From Thermoplasmatota archaeon (GTDB lineage: Archaea > Thermoplasmatota > Thermoplasmata > RBG-16-68-12 > JAGMCJ01), in contig JAJISH010000366.1 in assembly GCA_022848825.1 (NCBI GenBank), forward strand, positions 1 to 7,938: 7,938 bases of DNA, read 5' to 3'. The position numbers were made by a program, and so were the translations under genes. Positions 1 to 7,938 of the stretch are shown here, in pieces; within the stretch, counting starts at the first letter, position 1, and each line of letters opens with the position of its first letter. The notes beneath the pieces were generated by a model that searched no databases, was not told the DNA's origin, and saw nothing but the letters and a program-made list of their open reading frames with translations.

Positions 1-1862
1 TCCGCCGCCGAGCAGGGGTAGAGGCACTTCCCGCAGTGCTGGCAGTTCTCTTCGATTATCCAGGCCTGCTCCTTGATGACTATTGCGTCGTTCTCGCAAA
101 GACCGAGGCAGACGCCGCACGCGACGCAGTTCTCGGCCTTCTTTATCACCCGCTCAAGATCCTTCGCCTGGGACGCGAGCTTCTCCTCCGACTCCGCCCG
201 GATTATCACCAGGCCCTCCCTGAAGACGACGAATCTCTCCATCTGGGCCGCCTCGACCTCCTCGTCATAGTCCACATCCCCCAGGATCGTGAGCATGTTG
301 GTGACCCTCTTCATGTCCAGCTTGTCCATGAAGAACCCCTCCGTCCTCAATCCCAGCGTGCAGGGGATGTGCGTGTCTGAGACCAGGAGCTTGAGCGGGT
401 CGGGCTGGGCTTTCTCGTCGACGTGGGACCGCGCGAGCTCTCTCATCCCCTTCGGTGGGACCTTCCACCGCCAGAGACCGAGCTCGAGCCACTCATCACC
501 TTTCTTGTTCCTCTCCGCATAATCCTTCAAGTACGTGGTCCAGCGCTCGAACTCGGGCAGTTCCTTGGACACGACCTCCAGCTCGGCGAGATCCGAGGCG
601 GGGCACAGGAAACAGCCGATCCTGGCCAGCCCTTTCGAGTACCACGGGTTATAGCTCACCTTCTTGGAGAATATGTAGAGCCACACGTGCAGGGCGGTCC
701 AATCTTGAATGGGCGACGCCGCGTGCTGCCCCGGGACCCAGGGATTGGTCCACACGGGACCTTTGGCAGACCTCGGGATGGACTCGTACCGCCTCTGGCC
801 TATGAACGAAAGAACGCCCTCTGGGTAGTTCTTCGATATCAACCTGGCCGCCGGCCCCAGCTTGGACGTCTTGCAGCACCACCTGAAGTCCTTACCAGGG
901 GGACCGAACGTCTCCAGGGCGTTCCAGAAGGATTCCCCCGCCGGCTCCGAGACCAGGCGGAGATCGAACTCCTCCGCGATCTGAGAGACATGTTCGACGG
1001 TCTCGGGGAACTCCAGTCCAGTATCCACGAACAGTATGTCCGGACGAAGGCCCGCATCCAAGACGAGAAGAAGCGTGACCAGGCTGTCCTTCCCGCCGCT
1101 GAACGACACCGCCACTGGGAGGCTCATTTCCTCGACAACTTTGGCCACGAAGCGCTTCGCCTTGTCAACTCTCGCGGCCAGCATGTCCTTGTTGGCATCC
1201 AAGACCAGTTCCCAGTTCTGGCCGGACGGAAGAGGATGAGCATCGGAAGGTCGGGATGACCAACGGGTCTTCGTGGCCGCTCCCCGCTCGTTCTCCATCA
1301 TCTCCTTTCCGCTGATCCTGGCGGGACCCGCTGCAATCGTCCTCCTGTCCTTCGTCAGAACCAATATCTCGTCCCCAGCCTCGATGTCCGAATCGAGGTC
1401 GACGATCCCGGAGACCATCACGCTCGCTCCGGAGGAAATGGAGTCGATGGCACCGTCGTCCACCGTTATCCAGGATTCCTTGAGTGTGGGCACCAGTCGG
1501 CGGGCAGCCTCCATCCGGGGGATGAACTTGTAGCCGCTCCCCGGATTGAACTGCAAGGCGCCCATGACGTGGCCGTCCAGTATGACCTCGTCCATCCGGT
1601 CGACATAGGGGACACCGTTCAGCAGGACGATCTTGTCACTGGGGATCAGGGACTCGCCGCAGCCATCACCGAACTGCCTGTCGATCGTCTTCCTGATCAG
1701 TTGGATGTCTGCCTCGAAGGCGGGCCTGATGTCACCAGGTGGGGTCACGGTCACGCCTACCGTGGAGGAGCCACAGGCGGAACACTTCCTCTGTTCCAGG
1801 AGCGGCACATTGCACTCCTTGCACCACCGCAGATGCATCTTCCCCAATCGCAGTACTGGCAC
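1..1862 (-). CDS. Multidomain PAPS reductase-like protein: Zn ribbon, PUA, PP-loop core, 2x[4Fe-4S] (3' end off window)
   Basis: The visible part is 620 codons; the frame is open to the left edge, so the C-terminus is missing. Seen in the translation: a zinc ribbon at residues 14-30 (Cys14, 17, 27, 30); a PUA-type RNA-binding fold at about 131-188, starting WITVDDGAI; the PP-loop SGGKDS at 255-260; RWCCK with Cys329/330 and RIGCFLCP with Cys417/420, the paired cysteines expected of a Fe-S form of this family; and two ferredoxin CxxCxxCxxxC motifs (Cys579-589 and 607-617). Known: CysH-family PP-loop enzymes activate or reduce sulfur nucleotides, and archaea carry multidomain versions with PUA and ferredoxin parts whose substrate is unsettled. 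Inference: the PUA domain and zinc ribbon favour action on RNA (sulfur or redox chemistry) over sulfate assimilation; two ferredoxin clusters would supply electrons. Start: GTG at 1862 is chosen because a TATA box lies about 28 nt upstream, fitting a leaderless mRNA; ATG at 1838 is the alternative, just before the zinc ribbon. Cytoplasmic; no signal peptide seen. Confidence 0.9.
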   Translation of the reverse strand, partial: MPVLRLGKMHLRWCKECNVPLLEQRKCSACGSSTVGVTVTPPGDIRPAFEADIQLIRKTIDRQFGDGCGESLIPSDKIVLLNGVPYVDRMDEVILDGHVMGALQFNPGSGYKFIPRMEAARRLVPTLKESWITVDDGAIDSISSGASVMVSGIVDLDSDIEAGDEILVLTKDRRTIAAGPARISGKEMMENERGAATKTRWSSRPSDAHPLPSGQNWELVLDANKDMLAARVDKAKRFVAKVVEEMSLPVAVSFSGGKDSLVTLLLVLDAGLRPDILFVDTGLEFPETVEHVSQIAEEFDLRLVSEPAGESFWNALETFGPPGKDFRWCCKTSKLGPAARLISKNYPEGVLSFIGQRRYESIPRSAKGPVWTNPWVPGQHAASPIQDWTALHVWLYIFSKKVSYNPWYSKGLARIGCFLCPASDLAELEVVSKELPEFERWTTYLKDYAERNKKGDEWLELGLWRWKVPPKGMRELARSHVDEKAQPDPLKLLVSDTHIPCTLGLRTEGFFMDKLDMKRVTNMLTILGDVDYDEEVEAAQMERFVVFREGLVIIRAESEEKLASQAKDLERVIKKAENCVACGVCLGLCENDAIVIKEQAWIIEENCQHCGKCLYPCSAA

Positions 1863-1885
1863 GAGGTTCTGATGTGCAGCAGTGG

Positions 1886-1896
1886 ATAAATAATTC
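1886..1896 (-). promoter_or_regulatory. TATA box of the PAPS reductase-like gene
   Basis: On the minus strand the AT-rich element GAATTATTTAT sits in otherwise GC-rich DNA. Its centre (about 1890) is about 28 nt from the GTG at 1862, the spacing at which archaeal transcription would begin on or within a few bases of the start codon. A purine-rich GAAACAGT just upstream could serve as BRE. This position is the main reason for preferring the GTG start. No Shine-Dalgarno sequence is apparent before the GTG. Confidence 0.55.
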
Positions 1897-1922
1897 ACTG
1901 TTTCACCGACCCCCGCCTGAAA

Positions 1923-1932
1923 CGCTTATTCC
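1923..1932 (+). promoter_or_regulatory. Probable TATA box of the DUF763 gene
   Basis: CGCTTATTCC on the plus strand is a modest TATA element preceded by TGAAA, a BRE-like purine stretch. Its centre at about 1928 is 27 nt upstream of the GTG at 1955, again implying a leaderless transcript. It shares the 92-bp divergent region with the promoter of the minus-strand gene; the two TATA boxes are about 38 bp apart, so two pre-initiation complexes could interfere with each other. Confidence 0.45.
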
Positions 1933-1954
1933 CTTCGGAGCCCACGAATCGTAC

Positions 1955-3070
1955 GTGACCAGAGCAGGTGTTGCGGACCTCCCGCTCCACCCTGGGCGGG
2001 CCCCTCGGTGGCTGTTCGTGAGGATGGTCGGGCTCTCCAAGGGGATACTGAAGACCTTGTGTCTGGAGTTCGGGACCGAGGAGTTCCTCGAGCGGATATC
2101 CGATCCCTTCTGGTTCCAGGCGCTATCCTGCGTCCTCGGGTTCGATTGGCATTCATCCGGAGTCACAACGGTCACGTGCGGTGCGCTGAAGGAGGCCCTC
2201 AAGGGGGAGGAACTCGGCATCGCGATCGCCGGGGGAAAGGGGCGGGCCTCCAGAGAGACGCCGCAGCAGATCGAACAGTTCGGGGAACAGATGAGTCTCT
2301 CGTCGCAGGCGATCGACGACATGGTCTACACGAGCAGGATCTCCGCGAAGGTGGACAACACGGCCATCCAGGACGGCCATCAGCTGTACCACCATCTGTT
2401 CATGTTCTCCGAGCGGGGAAGCTGGACGATCATCCAGCAAGGGATGAACGAGGAGAGCGGCTATGCGAGGAGATACCACTGGTACCACGCTCACGTGGAT
2501 GACGTGCTCGAGGAGCCCCACGATGCCATACTCGGCACTCGAGTGCAGACTGCGTTGGACATGACCTCGCGGCTGAGCGGCAACTGCAAGAGCACATCAC
2601 TGGACGTTGCCCGCGAGGGGCCAAGAAGGCTAAGGAGGCTCTTCTCATCGGTGAGGCCCCCGAATCAGTCTTCGCTCAAGAGATGGACAGGAGAAGAGGA
2701 CGAGGTCAGGGCTCTGCGGATGCCCAGAAACATCAACTGGAACGCCATGAGGGCGATCTATGACTTCCAGCCCAGCAACTACGAGGAGATGCTGGCCATC
2801 AGAGGCGTGGGGCCCAGCACGGTGAGAGCTCTCGCTCTGATCTCGGACCTCATCTATGGAGACGAGCCAAGCTGGCGCGACCCGGTGAAGTATTCCTTCA
2901 CCGTTGGCGGAAAGGACGGAGTCCCATATCCCGTGGACAGGAGGACAATGGATGAATCCATCCACATTCTGAAGAGTGGAATCGAGGAATCCAAGCTGGG
3001 CAACGAGGAGAAGATACGAGCGCTGAGAAGGATGCGTAAGGTCATTCCCAACGGTCAATCGGTCCGTTGA
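1955..3070 (+). CDS. DUF763 domain protein (function unknown)
   Basis: This 371-residue protein is a recognisable full-length DUF763 member. The N-terminus TRAGVADLPLHPGRAPRWLF is the family's hallmark opening. Further family-like segments are GGKGRASRETPQQI near residue 92, SRISAKVDNTAIQDGHQLYHH in the middle, and YSFTVGGKDGVPYPVDRR near 310. At about 280-296, LAIRGVGPSTVRALALI resembles a helix-hairpin-helix (GVG turn), suggesting nucleic-acid contact. No signal peptide or membrane segment is seen, so it is probably cytoplasmic. The frame is open upstream to 1739, but the GTG at 1955 is chosen because the family motif begins there, a TATA element lies 27 nt upstream, and a longer start would run into the divergent gene. 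Its 3' end overlaps the convergent ERCC4 nuclease gene by 29 bp. Known: DUF763 is found in archaea and some bacteria without an established activity. A DNA-processing role is inference from the helix-hairpin-helix and the neighbour. Confidence 0.88.
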   Translation: MTRAGVADLPLHPGRAPRWLFVRMVGLSKGILKTLCLEFGTEEFLERISDPFWFQALSCVLGFDWHSSGVTTVTCGALKEALKGEELGIAIAGGKGRASRETPQQIEQFGEQMSLSSQAIDDMVYTSRISAKVDNTAIQDGHQLYHHLFMFSERGSWTIIQQGMNEESGYARRYHWYHAHVDDVLEEPHDAILGTRVQTALDMTSRLSGNCKSTSLDVAREGPRRLRRLFSSVRPPNQSSLKRWTGEEDEVRALRMPRNINWNAMRAIYDFQPSNYEEMLAIRGVGPSTVRALALISDLIYGDEPSWRDPVKYSFTVGGKDGVPYPVDRRTMDESIHILKSGIEESKLGNEEKIRALRRMRKVIPNGQSVR

Positions 3071-3716
3071 ATGAGGTCTTCCGGTATCCCTCGTACTTCT
3101 CGTCAAGGACCGTAATGATGTCGTCAGCCTTTTTCTTCCCGACCTTGGGAACCCCCATCAGATCCTCCCTGTTCGCCATCATCACCCTCCTCACGCTCCC
3201 GAACTCTTCCAGCAAGTTCTTCGAGAGAGTCCCGCCGACGTTGGGGAATCCCTGCACCATGAACAGCTGTCTCTCTCCCATCGTGAGCATCTTTGGCTTA
3301 TGTCTCAGCCCGTAGTTGGAACCTCCATTCTCCTGTCTCCGCCAGACGGCCCTGAGGATCCTCGCGGTCTCCAGCCTGCTCGGGGAGAAGAGGACACGGA
3401 TGTCTTCGTCCATCAGAATCGAGAGCATGGCCCCCCAAAGGGCAGCGGGATTTCGATGCGTCGTGATATCGTTGAGATCGCCTTCGACGAGCAGGATGGG
3501 CATCTCATAGCAGCTCTTCAGGCGAATCGTCTGGTCGAAGAGACGCTTCCTCACCAGGGAACTGAAGAAATCCCCCAACGTTTTCCTCTCGATCCCGACC
3601 TCGCCCACCACGTAGTCACCGGGCGTGATCTTCTTCACCGCGAACGGAACCTTGAGGTCCTCTAGGTGCCTGGCAATAGCCTTGGGCTCATGGACATCCA
3701 TCGTGAGATCAACCAT
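3042..3716 (-). CDS. ERCC4/XPF-family structure-specific nuclease with tandem HhH
   Basis: The 224-residue product is a helicase-less XPF/Hef-type nuclease. Seen: the nuclease fold at about 1-127 with acidic residues Asp7 and Glu10 (DVHE, where relatives usually have DxRE), GDY at 33-35, ERK at 43-45 and Asp49, which together form the metal-dependent GDYxxx...ERKxxxD active site. A tandem helix-hairpin-helix domain follows: FPNVGG around 157-162 and VPKVGKKKADD around 189-199. Known: such enzymes dimerise and cut 3'-flap, splayed-arm and fork DNA, with archaeal short forms helped by PCNA. I do not see a clear PCNA-binding box at the C-terminus. Start: ATG at 3716 lies about 25 nt from a TATA element, fitting leaderless initiation; an in-frame TTG at 3722 would add two residues. 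The His in place of the usual Arg of DxRE is a small deviation that need not abolish activity. It lies downstream of the 23S unit on the same strand, but T-tracts and its own promoter separate them. Confidence 0.92.
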   Translation of the reverse strand: MVDLTMDVHEPKAIARHLEDLKVPFAVKKITPGDYVVGEVGIERKTLGDFFSSLVRKRLFDQTIRLKSCYEMPILLVEGDLNDITTHRNPAALWGAMLSILMDEDIRVLFSPSRLETARILRAVWRRQENGGSNYGLRHKPKMLTMGERQLFMVQGFPNVGGTLSKNLLEEFGSVRRVMMANREDLMGVPKVGKKKADDIITVLDEKYEGYRKTSFNGPIDRWE

Positions 3717-3736
3717 GCTCAATCGAGTGCCCGCAG

Positions 3737-3746
3737 AGTATTAGAG
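3737..3746 (-). promoter_or_regulatory. TATA box of the ERCC4 nuclease gene
   Basis: Minus-strand CTCTAATACT is centred near 3741, about 25 nt before the ATG at 3716. It lies in the gap between the 23S termination signals and the nuclease gene, so the nuclease probably has its own promoter. A 12-bp palindrome directly abuts it upstream. Confidence 0.45.
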
Positions 3747-3758
3747 CCCGCATGCGGG
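3747..3758. repeat. 12-bp perfect palindrome next to the ERCC4 gene TATA box
   Basis: CCCGCATGCGGG equals its own reverse complement. It sits immediately upstream of the TATA element of the ERCC4 nuclease gene, in the position where the BRE would lie. This could be an operator bound by a dimeric regulator, or an extra hairpin in any transcript reading past the 23S terminator. The sequence alone does not decide. Confidence 0.4.
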
Positions 3759-3779
3759 AGGGGTCCGCGAAAAGCTGGG

Positions 3780-3813
3780 AAAAAACTACATCCACGCGAG
3801 CCAAAAAGAAACA
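3780..3813 (-). terminator. T-rich termination signals after the 23S transcription unit
   Basis: In the rRNA transcript direction, after the 3' strand of the processing stem, there is a TGTTTCTTTTT tract (3813-3803) followed by a T6 run (3785-3780). Oligo-T tracts on the non-template strand are sufficient for archaeal RNA polymerase termination. They lie between the end of the pre-23S stem and the promoter of the ERCC4 gene, where a terminator is expected. No 5S gene or tRNA occurs between them and the 23S. Confidence 0.55.
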
Positions 3814-3823
3814 ATAGAGAGGG

Positions 3824-3854
3824 TCATACGCAACCTGTGTAACGGCAAAGCCGA
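3824..3854 (-). other. 3' strand of the 23S bulge-helix-bulge processing stem
   Basis: In the transcript this reads TCGGCTTTGC (helix B', 3854-3845), CGTT (central helix, 3844-3841), ACA (bulge, 3840-3838) and CAGGTTGCGTATGA (helix A', 3837-3824). It pairs with the 5' flank at 6792-6822. The order helix, 4-bp helix, 3-nt bulge, helix on both strands is the canonical substrate of the archaeal tRNA-splicing endonuclease, which cuts after the second bulge base, here between 3839 and 3838. Confidence 0.85.
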
Positions 3855-3862
3855 AACTACTC

Positions 3863-3875
3863 CACCGAATCGGTG
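3863..3875 (-). other. Small hairpin just after the mature 23S 3' end
   Basis: The transcript reads CACCGATTCGGTG, a 5-bp stem with a three-base loop, between the 3' strand of 23S helix 1 and the processing stem. It is probably spacer RNA removed in final trimming. Confidence 0.4.
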
Positions 3876-3877
3876 AA

Positions 3878-6786
<2,909 letters not shown>

Positions 6787-6791
6787 ACCTA

Positions 6792-6822
6792 TCGGCTTTG
6801 CACTCGTCCAGGTTGCGTATGA
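6792..6822 (-). other. 5' strand of the 23S bulge-helix-bulge processing stem
   Basis: In the transcript this reads TCATACGCAACCTG (helix A, 6822-6809), GACG (central helix, 6808-6805, one G-U pair with CGTT), AGT (bulge, 6804-6802) and GCAAAGCCGA (helix B, 6801-6792). It is complementary to 3824-3854 on the other side of the rRNA. The predicted cut lies between 6803 and 6802. Excision would release a precursor of about 2964 nt spanning 6802 to 3839, which in archaea is typically ligated into a circle before the final trimming. Confidence 0.85.
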
Positions 6823-6963
6823 TCGGATCTCACGGACAGCGAGAAGTCATTCTCGCGATCTCTTTCCCTTCCCCAACGAAAGAACTCGTTGGGTGCACCA
6901 ACTCCTCTCCTCACAACAAAACAGGGATGCCAAGTCGCATTGCCCTTCTTGATTGAGAGCTAA
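6823..6963 (-). other. Pre-23S leader with two perfect hairpins
   Basis: This transcribed leader runs from the predicted start point (about 6963) to the processing stem. It holds two perfect stems: CCCAACGA/TCGTTGGG (6893-6886 with 6879-6872, six-base loop) and GCGAGAA/TTCTCGC (6856-6850 with 6845-6839, TGAC loop). No tRNA (no TTCRA T-loop with a matching acceptor stem) and no convincing coding frame is seen. The stems may help folding or maturation; function is not shown. Confidence 0.6.
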
Positions 6964-6984
6964 TACATCCTATTGGCCTACGGG

Positions 6985-6999
6985 TATAAAAACCTTGCT
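6985..6999 (-). promoter_or_regulatory. 23S rRNA promoter (BRE and TATA box)
   Basis: Minus-strand AGCAAGG followed by TTTTTATA (6992-6985) is the strongest TATA element in the window. Initiation would fall near 6963, about 140 nt before the processing stem. It starts only 36 bp past the stop codon of the preceding gene, so the 23S is set up as an autonomous unit instead of part of a 16S-23S operon. An 8-bp palindrome TCGCGCGA (7014-7007) lies upstream and could be a regulatory site, but this is weak. Confidence 0.65.
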
Positions 7000-7028
7000 T
7001 GCGATGTCGCGCGATACCTGACCCGCCA

Positions 7029-7938
7029 CTAGTTGGCTATGGATATCGTCACGTCCTCGAGGGCCTGAATCCAGTAGCCTCTCTTCGGGTCGAGCGTTTC
7101 GAGGCTGCCAACCTCGCGCAGGAAGTGTGGCGGGCTTGCCGCATCGAATGTCTCCGCCCGCTTGAGCGGGTACATCGATGTGAGGTCCGTAAGCTGCAAG
7201 TCCGAAGCGAAAGAAGGGAGCGCGACGAGGTTCCAGCCCCTGCGGAGGTCGAGCTCAACCTGCTGAGGGACCTGACCGGCGATTGTGAAGTTGCCATCAT
7301 TGAGGCAGTGGAACCAGAACCCGCTGGACTCGTCCACCCTATCGAGAGGGCTGTAGCCCTTCGAGGAGAAATGGGACACCCACGAGGAGCTCCGTGCGTC
7401 GTACATCCTCACGACGTCGAAGTCGACGTTCCCGAAGATGGACTCCAAGTCATTCTTCCATAGAACCAGAGGGAAGGTGAGGAGGTTCCATCCTGCTGCG
7501 GCGGGGATGTTGAGTTTCGCGCCCTGGGTGAGACTGCACGAGCTGCCCAGCGACGAGTTGAACGCGCACACATGATAGAAGTAGTCGTTGGGATTGAGAT
7601 AGCCCCCGCTCTGATCTATGAAGTTGTGGGAGCCTTTGGAGACCGAGCCCATGAACTGATAGCCAGCGCCTCCTACGTCGAAGTCCGAACCGCGGTAGAT
7701 GTCATACCTCTCCACGGTCTTCCTTCCCCCGTTGTCATCCAGCGAGAGGGTCCAGGTGACGATCACTCCGGTGTTCGCGATCCCGAAAAGCGCTGCGCTC
7801 ACATCCGTGGGTCTTGCCGGGTTCTGGATCGGAAGAACGGTGAACGTCTTGCCCGCCACGTTGTTGGACTCGTTCCATTCGACTATCACGTCCTCGGGGT
7901 CCGCTGAGACGAAGATCATGTGAATGCCCCCGCCTTGA
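7029..7938 (-). CDS. Secreted or surface protein, C-terminal part: CARDB end, Fn3-like domain, two GWNL modules
   Basis: The frame stays open to the right edge (QGGGIH precedes the first internal ATG at 7919), so this is the last 302 residues of a longer protein; ATG 7919 is not taken as the start. Residues 1-35 match the end of a CARDB adhesion domain (DPEDVIVEWNESNNVAG, compare the usual DPxnxIxExNExNN). About 43-144 is a fibronectin type III-like domain (VIVTWTLSLDD, VERYDIYRG, YFYHVCAFN) with Cys124 and Cys134 able to form a disulfide. Two related modules follow: GWNLLTFP at 149 ending GFWFHCLNDGNFTI, and GWNLVALP at 234 ending GYWIQALEDVTISI at the C-terminus. Known: such domains occur in large extracellular proteins of archaea. 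Inference: the complete protein is exported and takes part in adhesion or binding of surface ligands. There is no C-terminal membrane anchor or sorting motif, so any anchor would have to be at the missing N-terminus. It ends 36 bp before the 23S promoter. Confidence 0.82.
   Translation of the reverse strand, partial: QGGGIHMIFVSADPEDVIVEWNESNNVAGKTFTVLPIQNPARPTDVSAALFGIANTGVIVTWTLSLDDNGGRKTVERYDIYRGSDFDVGGAGYQFMGSVSKGSHNFIDQSGGYLNPNDYFYHVCAFNSSLGSSCSLTQGAKLNIPAAAGWNLLTFPLVLWKNDLESIFGNVDFDVVRMYDARSSSWVSHFSSKGYSPLDRVDESSGFWFHCLNDGNFTIAGQVPQQVELDLRRGWNLVALPSFASDLQLTDLTSMYPLKRAETFDAASPPHFLREVGSLETLDPKRGYWIQALEDVTISIAN

Noticed and set aside
423..1259. A 278-codon plus-strand open frame
   Set aside because: It lies wholly antisense to the PAPS reductase-like gene, whose frame carries clear motifs throughout. 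The plus-strand product shows no domain and is Arg/Pro/Gly-rich, as expected of antisense in GC-rich DNA.
1739..1954. Upstream extension of the DUF763 frame to an ATG at 1739
   Set aside because: The extra residues are antisense to the zinc ribbon of the divergent gene, and the DUF763 hallmark begins right after the GTG at 1955.
3717..3877. Possible 5S rRNA downstream of 23S
   Set aside because: The interval before the nuclease start is only about 160 bp, is taken up by the processing stem, T-tracts and promoter, and lacks the conserved 5S loops.
7029..7463. Plus-strand open frames at 6999-7463 and 7572-7907
   Set aside because: They are antisense to the surface-protein frame, which has recognisable CARDB, Fn3-like and repeated modules.

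Overview
This window looks like a chromosomal segment of a GC-rich euryarchaeon, most likely from the Thermoplasmata. Every well-supported feature reads as archaeal: a 23S rRNA of archaeal type flanked by a bulge-helix-bulge processing stem, TATA boxes about 25-29 nt upstream of apparently leaderless start codons, an archaeal multidomain PAPS-reductase-like protein, a DUF763 protein, and a stand-alone ERCC4/XPF-type nuclease. The 23S gene is not linked to 16S, tRNA-Ala or 5S within the window and has its own promoter. Unlinked rRNA genes are an established trait of Thermoplasma and relatives. The lineage call is inference from these traits, not from alignment.

Layout, left to right. Positions 1-1862 (minus strand) hold most of a large PAPS-reductase-family protein with an N-terminal zinc ribbon, a PUA domain, an SGGKDS PP-loop core and two C-terminal [4Fe-4S] ferredoxin motifs; its 3' end lies off the left edge. 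A 92-bp divergent promoter region separates it from a plus-strand DUF763 gene (1955-3070). That gene converges on, and overlaps by 29 bp, a minus-strand ERCC4-domain nuclease (3042-3716). A short intergenic stretch follows with the nuclease promoter and T-rich termination signals for the rRNA.

Positions about 3878-6786 (minus strand) are a full-length 23S rRNA. Its flanks form an inverted repeat that folds into a canonical archaeal bulge-helix-bulge (14-bp helix, 3-nt bulge, 4-bp helix, 3-nt bulge, 10-bp helix). This implies excision by the tRNA-splicing endonuclease and probably a circular pre-23S intermediate. The leader (about 6823-6963) has two perfect hairpins and is preceded by a strong TATA box at 6985-6992. 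The right end (7029-7938, minus) is the C-terminal part of a secreted or cell-surface protein with a CARDB end, an Fn3-like domain and a duplicated GWNL...GxW module.

The protein genes do not form one operon. The DUF763 and ERCC4 pair could relate to DNA repair, but only position suggests this. I see no mobile element, CRISPR array, tRNA or 5S gene. I do not see a clear new defence or metabolic system. The most informative features are the autonomous 23S transcription unit with its processing stem and the domain architecture of the PAPS-reductase-like protein.
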